DNA from: Pseudomonadota bacterium
Lineage (GTDB): Bacteria > Pseudomonadota > Alphaproteobacteria > Rhizobiales > Xanthobacteraceae
Length of the DNA stretch: 6,372 nt
Direction: 5' to 3'
Assembly: GCA_023431725.1 (NCBI GenBank)
Contig: JAEYVN010000488.1
Location: 1 to 6,372 of the forward strand
The notes under the pieces were generated by a model. It made no database searches. It was not told the origin of the DNA and saw only the letters and a list, made by a program, of their open reading frames with translations. This document shows positions 1-4,748 of the stretch, one piece after another. The position numbers were made by a program, and so were the translations under genes. How positions within the stretch are numbered: position 1 is the first letter of the stretch; each line of letters opens with the position of its first letter.

Positions 1-574
1 GGTCCTGACCGACCACCTTGCCCTTGAAGGTCGAAGCAAGGCCCGACAGCATGTCCTTGCCGGCGGCGTAGTTCGGTCCGATCAGATAGACGCTCTTCAC
101 GCCCTTCTGGTTCATGTATTCGCCGACAGCCTGCGGGGTCTGGTCGTTCTGCCAGGAGGTCGAGAAGAAGAACGGCGAGCACAGTTCACCGGCAATCTGC
201 GACGGGCCGGCATTGGCGCTGATGATGAAGGTCTGCGCATCGACCGCCGGCTTCAATGATGCGAGCAGCACGTTCGACCAGATGTAACCGGCGATGAAAT
301 CGACCTTGTCGGATTGCAGCAGCTTCTCGGTCTTCTGCTTGCCGATATCCGGCTTCTGCATGTCGTCTTCGTAAATGACTTCGACCGGCAGACCGCCCAT
401 CTTGCGGCCCATGTGATCGAGCGCGAGCTCGAACGCATTACGCATGTCGGCGCCGATCACCGCGGTCGGCCCGCTGAAGGTGGAGACGAATCCGATTTTC
501 ACGGTCTTGTTCTGGGCCATGGCGGGCCCCGCCGCGAGCGCAAGAACCGCGCCGGCCGCAATCATTGTTCGCAT
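1..574 (-). CDS. ABC transporter substrate-binding protein, branched-chain amino acid/aromatic acid type (C-terminus outside window)
   Basis: This is the periplasmic ligand-binding component of an ABC importer of the LivK-like (type I periplasmic binding protein) family. The first 191 residues are visible; full members are usually near 390-400, so about half is missing beyond the left edge. Residues 1-20 form a Sec signal peptide ending in AMA before Gln21. The mature protein begins with the family pattern VKIGFVSTFSGP, followed by a GADMRNAFELAL helix, EDDMQKPDIGKQKTEKLL, and the SANAGPSQIAGELCSPFFF segment. The ATG at 574-572 has a good GGAGG nine bases upstream. The gene lies downstream of a benzoate-CoA ligase on the same strand. 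Relatives next to such ligases in Rhodopseudomonas and Bradyrhizobium are generally assigned to aromatic acid uptake, so an aromatic carboxylate ligand is a reasonable inference. An amino acid ligand cannot be excluded. Permease and ATPase genes, if linked, would lie outside the window. Confidence 0.93.
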   Translation of the reverse strand, partial: MRTMIAAGAVLALAAGPAMAQNKTVKIGFVSTFSGPTAVIGADMRNAFELALDHMGRKMGGLPVEVIYEDDMQKPDIGKQKTEKLLQSDKVDFIAGYIWSNVLLASLKPAVDAQTFIISANAGPSQIAGELCSPFFFSTSWQNDQTPQAVGEYMNQKGVKSVYLIGPNYAAGKDMLSGLASTFKGKVVGQD

Positions 575-625
575 ATTGTAGTTCCTCCGGTTTATTAGGC
601 CGCCCCTGTGCAGGCGTTCCATTTC

Positions 626-654
626 ATCATATTCAACTGAAAGAATAACGGAAA
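626..654 (-). promoter_or_regulatory. possible sigma70-type promoter for the substrate-binding protein gene
   Basis: On the minus strand TATGAT (631-626) sits 17 bases after TTTCCG (654-649). The -10 matches consensus at five of six positions, but the -35 at only three. It would give a leader of roughly 45 nt before the ATG at 574. It suggests that the binding-protein gene can be transcribed separately from the ligase gene. This is a sequence-match prediction only. Confidence 0.35.
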
Positions 655-662
655 GACCATCA

Positions 663-689
663 AGCGGTCATCGCGATGCGATCGCCGCT
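663..689 (-). terminator. hairpin between ligase and binding-protein genes (weak terminator or processing element)
   Basis: Thirteen bases past the ligase stop codon the minus strand can fold AGCGG (689-685) with CCGCT (667-663). Above a two-by-two mismatch, ATCGC pairs with GCGAT around an ATC loop. The following sequence (TGATGGTCTTTCC) is only moderately T-rich, so this is not a textbook intrinsic terminator. It may partly terminate transcription, or act as an mRNA-stabilising structure giving different levels of ligase and binding-protein transcripts. Confidence 0.4.
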
Positions 690-702
690 CAAGTTTAACG
701 CA

Positions 703-2304
703 TCAGCTCGACGCCTCCATGCGCAGCCTGAAGCGCTGGATCTTTCCGGTCGCGGTCTTGGGCAGATCGGCACGAAATTCGATCCAGCGCGGATATTTAA
801 ACGGCGCAAGCTTGGCCTTGACGTGATCCTGCAGCAGACGCGCCAGTTCGTCGCAGGCCTTGCCCTGATCCTTCAAAACGATGAACGCCTTCGGCTTGAT
901 CAGACCATCGGCATCGAGCCAGGCAACGACCGCACATTCAAGAACATCGACATGGGTCTGCAACGCGCCTTCCACCTCGAAGGGCGAGACATACAACCCC
1001 GAGACCTTGAGCATGTCGTCATTGCGGCCGCAATAGACGTAGTAACCATCCTCGTCCTGGACGTATTTGTCGCCCGATCGCGTCCATTCGCCCATGAAGG
1101 TGCGGCGCGATTGCTCGCGGTTATTCCAGTACATGATCGCGCTGGACGGGCCGCGGATCAGCAGTTCGCCCATAGCGCCAGCCGGCACCGGCTGGCCATT
1201 GTCGTCGATCAGCTTGAGTTCATAGCCGGGCACGGCCTTGCCCGTGGTGCCGTACTTCAGCGCACCCGGCGCGTTCGACAGGAAGATGTGCAGCATCTCG
1301 GTCGAACCGATGCCATCCAGAATGTCGCAACCGTATTTCTCGCTCCAGCGCTTGCCGACATCCTCAGGCAGCGCCTCACCGGCGGACACGCAGCGGCGGA
1401 ATTTCACCTCGCTGCGCGCGGGCGCAACATTGCTGGCGAGAAACGCCGCATAGAACGTCGGCACGCCGTAAAACACGGTGACCGGATGCTTCCGCAGCAG
1501 CGCCGACACGCTGTCGGGTGTCGGTCGCTCATCCAGCAGCACTGTCGTTGCACCGACCGACATCGGGAAGGTCAGCGCGTTGCCGAGGCCATAGGCGAAA
1601 AACAGCTTTGCGACCGAGTAGCAGACATCGCTTTCGCGCAAATCAAGGATCGGCGCGGCATAAAGATCATTGGTGAGCTTCAGGCTCGCATGCACATGTA
1701 CGGCGCCTTTCGGCTTGCCGGTCGAACCGGACGTGTACAGCCAGAAGGCGATGTCATCGCGCGTGGTCGGCGCGGTGTAATCCTCCGGCTCGGCCGAAGC
1801 GATGAGCGACTCGAAACTGTCGTGACCATGCGCGTCACCACCAGACACCACGACATGCTTCAGATCGGGCGCATTCGCGATCAGCTTCTCGAATTTCGGA
1901 TACAGCGCATCGGACACGACCAGCATCGTCACGCGGCTGTCGGCCAGCATGAATTCGTAATCGGCCTCGGTCATCAGCGTATTGACCGGGATTGCCACCA
2001 CGCCGGCCTTCAGTGCGCCCAGGAATGCGGTCGGCCAGTCGATGGTGTCGAGCAAGCAGATCAGGATGCGCTCTTCACGGCGGACACCCTTGGCCCGCAA
2101 GGCGGCGCCGAAACGCGCCGCGCGGTCGGCCAGCTGGTGGTAGGTCCAGCTCCCGCGCGAGTCGACGAAGGCCGGCTTGTTGGCCCGGCCGGCGGCAAGA
2201 TTCATCGAGAGGATATCGCTGGCGAAATTATAGGCGCGCGGAATCTCCGGGGTTACACGCATGCCATGATCCACGCGTCCTGAAGACGCCGCTGCTTGAG
2301 CCAT
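703..2304 (-). CDS. benzoate-CoA ligase family protein (BadA-like aryl-CoA synthetase)
   Basis: This 533-residue cytoplasmic adenylate-forming enzyme should activate an aromatic carboxylate with ATP and CoA to an aryl-CoA thioester, the entry step of CoA-dependent aromatic degradation. Visible motifs include the phosphate-binding loop YTSGSTGKPKG (190-200), AKLFFAYGLGNALTFPM (232-248), which is very characteristic of benzoate-CoA ligases, SAGEALP (307-313), the A5 motif GIGSTEMLHIF (331-341), the hinge/A8 region GRNDDMLKVSGLYVSPFEVE (426-445), and the C-terminal PKTATGKIQRFRLR (515-528) with catalytic Lys521. Length fits the family (about 520-530). From memory it closely resembles R. palustris BadA, but 4-hydroxybenzoate and other substituted-benzoate ligases share these motifs, so the exact substrate is open. 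The ATG at 2304 has a GGGAAG just upstream. Met15 (2262) is an alternative start that would remove a poorly conserved N-terminal extension. It is transcribed away from the MetE-like gene and towards the binding-protein gene. Confidence 0.93.
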   Translation of the reverse strand: MAQAAASSGRVDHGMRVTPEIPRAYNFASDILSMNLAAGRANKPAFVDSRGSWTYHQLADRAARFGAALRAKGVRREERILICLLDTIDWPTAFLGALKAGVVAIPVNTLMTEADYEFMLADSRVTMLVVSDALYPKFEKLIANAPDLKHVVVSGGDAHGHDSFESLIASAEPEDYTAPTTRDDIAFWLYTSGSTGKPKGAVHVHASLKLTNDLYAAPILDLRESDVCYSVAKLFFAYGLGNALTFPMSVGATTVLLDERPTPDSVSALLRKHPVTVFYGVPTFYAAFLASNVAPARSEVKFRRCVSAGEALPEDVGKRWSEKYGCDILDGIGSTEMLHIFLSNAPGALKYGTTGKAVPGYELKLIDDNGQPVPAGAMGELLIRGPSSAIMYWNNREQSRRTFMGEWTRSGDKYVQDEDGYYVYCGRNDDMLKVSGLYVSPFEVEGALQTHVDVLECAVVAWLDADGLIKPKAFIVLKDQGKACDELARLLQDHVKAKLAPFKYPRWIEFRADLPKTATGKIQRFRLRMEASS

Positions 2305-2368
2305 TGTTCTTCCCGCTGAATATTTCTTGTTATTGGCGAACCACCACGACGGGCAGCCTCACATTTAG

Positions 2369-2384
2369 ATGAATTATAATGCAT
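2369..2384. promoter_or_regulatory. 16-bp palindrome, likely repressor operator (MarR-like)
   Basis: ATGAATTATAATGCAT is symmetric at seven of eight base-pair positions, with only the 2372/2381 pair mismatched. The central ATTATAAT is a perfect palindrome. It covers the predicted -10 of the ligase promoter. AT-rich palindromes of this size overlapping a -10 are typical of MarR-family repressors, which commonly govern aryl-CoA ligase genes (for example BadR and CouR in Rhodopseudomonas). No regulator gene is present in the window, so the binding protein is unknown. Confidence 0.55.
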
Positions 2385-2403
2385 GTCGCGTTTGGCCCGT
2401 CAA
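2373..2403 (-). promoter_or_regulatory. candidate promoter for the benzoate-CoA ligase gene
   Basis: On the minus strand TTGACG (2403-2398) is followed after 19 bases by a perfect TATAAT (2378-2373). The spacing is slightly long; shifting the -10 by one base to TTATAA gives 18. Transcription would start near 2366, leaving a leader of about 60 nt before the ATG at 2304. The -10 lies inside a near-perfect palindrome, which suggests repressor control. TATAAT also reads on the plus strand (2375-2380), but no good -35 precedes it there. Confidence 0.5.
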
Positions 2404-2441
2404 CAGCCATTGTCATCCGGGTGGGCAGGCGACCTAGATCG

Positions 2442-2494
2442 TTGGGCAACGTTCCGTTTTTGCCCAAATGATCTCCTGTGCTACGGCCAGCACA
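2442..2494 (+). promoter_or_regulatory. two tandem stem-loops in the 5' leader of the MetE-like gene
   Basis: Two perfect inverted repeats follow each other before the start codon. The first is TTGGGCAA (2442-2449) pairing with TTGCCCAA (2460-2467) around a 10-nt loop. The second is TGTGCT (2477-2482) pairing with AGCACA (2489-2494) around a 6-nt loop. CCGT in loop 1 (2454-2457) is complementary to ACGG in loop 2 (2483-2486), so a kissing-loop contact is possible. TCTCC between the stems (2472-2476) is complementary to GGAGA of the ribosome binding site (2517-2521). This could be a cis-regulatory RNA, or the repeats could be DNA-level operators. I do not recognise it as a known SAM, SAH or cobalamin riboswitch. 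Confidence 0.4.
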
Positions 2495-2514
2495 ACAATT
2501 CGAAAAACCAAATC

Positions 2515-2520
2515 GGGGAG
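2515..2520 (+). promoter_or_regulatory. ribosome binding site that sets the MetE-like start
   Basis: GGGGAG lies nine bases before the ATG at 2530. The reading frame is open back to an ATG at 2383, but the added residues do not resemble the family and that ATG lies inside the palindromic operator. This Shine-Dalgarno therefore supports the shorter product. Confidence 0.75.
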
Positions 2521-2529
2521 AGACTGCCT

Positions 2530-3696
2530 ATGCTGTTAAGCCAAGACCGCATTCTGACGACCCATGTCGGCAGCCTGCCACGTAACGATAAGCTGTCCGA
2601 CATGCTGGTTCGGCGCGAAGCCGGCGAAGCCTTCGATGCCGCCGAGATGAACGCGGAAATGGACAAGGCCGTCCGCCATGTTGTCGAGAAGCAGGCCGCA
2701 GCGGGCATCGACATCGGCAACGACGGCGAACAGCAGCGGGTCGGCTTCCAGACCTATGTACCGCAGCGCATGTCCGGCTTTGCCGGCATTTCCAAACGCC
2801 GGCGCGGCATGGAGTTTGAGGAATTCCCCGAACTCGTGAAGTACCTCACCCACCGTTTCCCGCACACGTCGAAGCAGCAGAATGCGCCGGAAGCCCAGGG
2901 CCCGGTGAAGTATCTCGACATCAAGCCGATCGAGAGCGAACTCGCCCGCGTGAAAAATATTGCCGGCAAGACGTTTCCGGAAATGTTCATGACGTCCGCT
3001 TCGCCCGGCATCATCGCATCGACGATGCTCAACGCGCATTACAAGACCAACGACGACTATCTCGACGCCCTGGCACGCGAGATGGCCCATGAATATCAGG
3101 CGATCCACAAGGCCGGCTTGTTACTGCAGATCGATGCGCCCGATCTGGCGATGGACCGCACGATGTTCCATCGCGACCTGTCCGAAGCCGATTTCGTGAA
3201 GGCAGTGGAGAAGCAGGTCGCGGCCATCAACAAAGGCATCGACGGCATTCCCGCGGATAGGGTGCGTCTCCACATCTGCTACGGCAATTGGGAAGGTCCG
3301 CACATTCACGATGTGCCGTTGGCGAAGATCCTGCCAGCGCTCTATCAGGCGAAAGTCGGCGCCCTGTCGATCGAGTTCTCCAACCCGCGGCATGCGCACG
3401 AATACACCGCGTTCAAGCAGCATCCGCTGCCGGCAAATATGCTGCTGATTCCCGGCGTGATCGAAACCACGTCAAATTTTGTCGAACACCCCGAAGTGGT
3501 GGCACGTCGCATCGAAGAAGCTGTCGCCGCGGTCGGCGACCGCGAGCGCGTGATTGCCTCGACCGATTGCGGTTTCGGCACGTTCACCAATCGTGAATGG
3601 GTGGTGGAACCGATCGTGTGGCTGAAGCTCAAGTCGCTGCGCGACGGCGCCGATATCGCTTCACAGCGTCTTTGGGGCAAGAAAAGCGCGGCCTGA
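2530..3696 (+). CDS. cobalamin-independent methionine synthase-like (MetE C-terminal domain) zinc methyltransferase
   Basis: This 388-residue protein matches the catalytic C-terminal barrel of MetE as a stand-alone enzyme, about half the length of full MetE (about 750), with no N-terminal barrel. It begins with the family signature LTTHVGSLPR (9-18), followed by GIDIGNDGEQ (59-68) and IDAPDLA (201-207). All four expected zinc ligands are visible: His248 and Cys250 in HICYGNW, Glu282 in SIEFSNPRH, and Cys347 in STDCGFG. The family transfers methyl groups to thiols activated by zinc, but many stand-alone members have unknown donors and acceptors. Methionine synthesis here is only one possibility. 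It is divergent from a benzoate-CoA ligase, so a role in demethylating an aromatic-derived compound is conceivable but unproven. The start is chosen from the GGGGAG at 2515 and the conserved N-terminus. It ends in TGA at 3694 and is followed by a hairpin. Confidence 0.9.
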   Translation: MLLSQDRILTTHVGSLPRNDKLSDMLVRREAGEAFDAAEMNAEMDKAVRHVVEKQAAAGIDIGNDGEQQRVGFQTYVPQRMSGFAGISKRRRGMEFEEFPELVKYLTHRFPHTSKQQNAPEAQGPVKYLDIKPIESELARVKNIAGKTFPEMFMTSASPGIIASTMLNAHYKTNDDYLDALAREMAHEYQAIHKAGLLLQIDAPDLAMDRTMFHRDLSEADFVKAVEKQVAAINKGIDGIPADRVRLHICYGNWEGPHIHDVPLAKILPALYQAKVGALSIEFSNPRHAHEYTAFKQHPLPANMLLIPGVIETTSNFVEHPEVVARRIEEAVAAVGDRERVIASTDCGFGTFTNREWVVEPIVWLKLKSLRDGADIASQRLWGKKSAA

Positions 3697-3713
3697 TAAG
3701 CCGTCAAAGCACA

Positions 3714-3744
3714 ATGCCGAAAGCTGCCCATCAGCCTTCGGCAT
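3714..3744 (+). terminator. strong hairpin after the MetE-like gene (terminator-like, no U-tract)
   Basis: Eighteen bases after the stop codon, ATGCCGAA (3714-3721) pairs perfectly with TTCGGCAT (3737-3744). Past one mismatch, GCTG (3723-3726) pairs with CAGC (3732-3735) around a five-base CCCAT loop. The stem is long and stable, but no run of T follows on the plus strand. It may be a non-canonical terminator or a 3'-end stabiliser, and it is placed between convergent genes. Confidence 0.55.
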
Positions 3745-3764
3745 CATCACGATCCAATATCGAG

Positions 3765-3808
3765 AAACAAACGCGACGCATCGGACCAGCCGATCCGAAA
3801 TCGTCGCG
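3765..3808 (-). terminator. intrinsic terminator of the small membrane protein gene
   Basis: Reading the minus strand, CGCGACG (3808-3802) pairs with CGTCGCG (3778-3772), enclosing an inner ATCGG/CCGAT stem (3794-3790 with 3784-3780). Immediately after the stem comes TTTGTTT (3771-3765). It begins about 20 bases past the stop codon of the 72-residue gene. The T-rich tail only makes sense on this strand. Confidence 0.6.
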
Positions 3809-3828
3809 ATCAGGCACGATAGCGCGTA

Positions 3829-4047
3829 TCAGGCTTTCTGAGCGCCGGAAACGGTCTGCTCTTTCGGCTCGGTCAATCGCAAGGCGATCGGCCACGCCAC
3901 CCAGAACATCAGGAAGTAGAGGGTAACGAACAATACCCCGCTCCATCCGCCGAGCACACTTTCAAATATGAAAATCAAACCGATCGTCACCGCTTGGAGT
4001 GCGAATGCGACGACCGCGTACAGAGCCATAAGCACAAGGGATGACAT
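3829..4047 (-). CDS. small two-helix inner-membrane protein, function unknown
   Basis: This 72-residue hydrophobic protein has two predicted transmembrane segments, about residues 4-27 (LVLMALYAVVAFALQAVTIG and onward) and 35-57 (WSGVLFVTLYFLMFWVAWPIALRL). They are separated by a short FESVLGG turn and followed by a charged, soluble tail (TEPKEQTVSGAQKA). I do not recognise a family. The ATG at 4047 is preceded by GAGG at seven bases' distance, and a plausible intrinsic terminator lies just downstream, both of which favour a real gene. It sits 95 nt downstream of a response regulator gene on the same strand, across a 20-bp inverted repeat. It could be co-transcribed with the two-component genes or have its own promoter; no convincing -35/-10 pair was found. 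No function is proposed. Confidence 0.72.
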   Translation of the reverse strand: MSSLVLMALYAVVAFALQAVTIGLIFIFESVLGGWSGVLFVTLYFLMFWVAWPIALRLTEPKEQTVSGAQKA

Positions 4048-4104
4048 CGGAGGGCCTCATTGTGAAAATGTGGCCAACTGTGACGGTCTGGTGACATGGG
4101 GGGT

Positions 4105-4124
4105 ACCTGTCAAGGTTGACAGGT
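4105..4124. promoter_or_regulatory. 20-bp inverted repeat, candidate operator or hairpin
   Basis: ACCTGTCAAGGTTGACAGGT consists of two perfect 9-bp arms around a central GG. The very short centre favours a DNA site for a dimeric regulator over an RNA hairpin, although RNA pairing with a 4-nt loop is possible. It lies 58 bases upstream of the small membrane protein start and 19 bases past the response regulator stop. Further TGACA and GTGAC copies occur at 4092-4096 and 4080-4084, and a CTTCGAAG palindrome lies at 4129-4136. No T-tract follows on the minus strand, which argues against an intrinsic terminator for the regulator gene. Confidence 0.5.
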
Positions 4125-4142
4125 TCTGCTTCGAAGGGCCGC

Positions 4143-4748
4143 CTATGGATTGATCAGTCCCAGCACGGCGCATTTGACCGCAGCCTGAACGCGGGTCGAA
4201 ACGCCAGCTTTCCGCATCGCATTATCCATATGAAAATTGACCGTTCTTTCGCTGATACTCAGGATCACGGCGATATCGGCAGATGACTTCCCGCGCGCCA
4301 CCCAGGTCAGCGCTTCAAGCTCCCGATCGGTCAGCTTCAATTCCGTTGTGTCGGCCTTTCGTTCGGCGACCGCGCTCAGCCGATGACGGATGATGGCCGC
4401 CAGCAATTCGAAGTCAATCGGCTTTGTGACGTAATCATCGCACCCCAATTGCCGCGCGTGAATCTGGTGCGCACGCTGTGAGAATGCCGTGAGAAAGATG
4501 AACGGCACACCCAACGACAGAAGATTGCCGGATCGAATGCGCTCCAGCACTTCAAAGCCGGACACGTCCGGCAGATCGATATCGCAGAGAACGAGATCGG
4601 GTTTGCCCTCCAGCGCAGACAAGCCGGCATTTCCTGTCTGCACCGTCGAAACGATGAAGCCATCACCCGTGAGAACCTCCATCAGAAGCTCGCAGGTATC
4701 AGCATCGTCTTCAATGCAGAGGATGTGCGGTTTCGTCACGGACGTCAT
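4143..4748 (-). CDS. two-component response regulator, receiver plus LuxR-type HTH
   Basis: This 201-residue cytoplasmic protein is the probable partner of the overlapping histidine kinase. The receiver domain (about 7-125) has the acidic pocket Glu13-Asp14-Asp15, the predicted phospho-acceptor Asp56 in LVLCDIDLPDVSGFEVL, Thr87 in FIFLTAFS and Lys109 in YVTKP, so it appears fully competent. A short linker leads to a LuxR/GerE-type helix-turn-helix (about 138-194) with LTDRELEALTWVARGKSSADIA and SERTVNFHMDNAMRKAGVST. Length and layout are typical of NarL/FixJ-type transcription factors. The ATG at 4748 lies within the kinase gene, 38 bp before the kinase stop, in another frame. No clear Shine-Dalgarno precedes it, so translational coupling is likely. 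Its targets are unknown; the palindrome just downstream of the gene is one candidate. Confidence 0.93.
   Translation of the reverse strand: MTSVTKPHILCIEDDADTCELLMEVLTGDGFIVSTVQTGNAGLSALEGKPDLVLCDIDLPDVSGFEVLERIRSGNLLSLGVPFIFLTAFSQRAHQIHARQLGCDDYVTKPIDFELLAAIIRHRLSAVAERKADTTELKLTDRELEALTWVARGKSSADIAVILSISERTVNFHMDNAMRKAGVSTRVQAAVKCAVLGLINP

Noticed and set aside
314..598. 94-residue plus-strand open frame opposite the binding-protein gene
   Set aside because: It is antisense to a protein with a clear signal peptide and family motifs, and has no features of its own.
676..2283. 535-residue open frame on the plus strand opposite the ligase gene
   Set aside because: It is the antisense shadow of a clearly conserved enzyme. 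Its translation is rich in Arg, His and Gln without recognisable motifs, as expected for the complement of GC-rich codons.
2383..2529. 49-residue N-terminal extension of the MetE-like protein
   Set aside because: The family signature starts at the ATG at 2530, which has a good ribosome binding site. The extension would cover the palindrome, both stem-loops and the intergenic control region.
2434..2530. known SAM, SAH or cobalamin riboswitch before the MetE-like gene
   Set aside because: I could not match the conserved cores of these classes. Only the two simple stems and short complementarities are visible.
2536..3108. 190-residue minus-strand open frame inside the MetE-like gene
   Set aside because: It is complementary to a well conserved zinc methyltransferase and has no recognisable domain.
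3597..3926. 109-residue plus-strand open frame overlapping the end of the MetE-like gene
   Set aside because: It is out of frame, runs through two hairpins and is Arg/Ser-rich with no motif.
4105..4124. intrinsic terminator of the response regulator gene
   Set aside because: The centre is too short for a comfortable loop, and the minus strand continues with a run of C rather than T.
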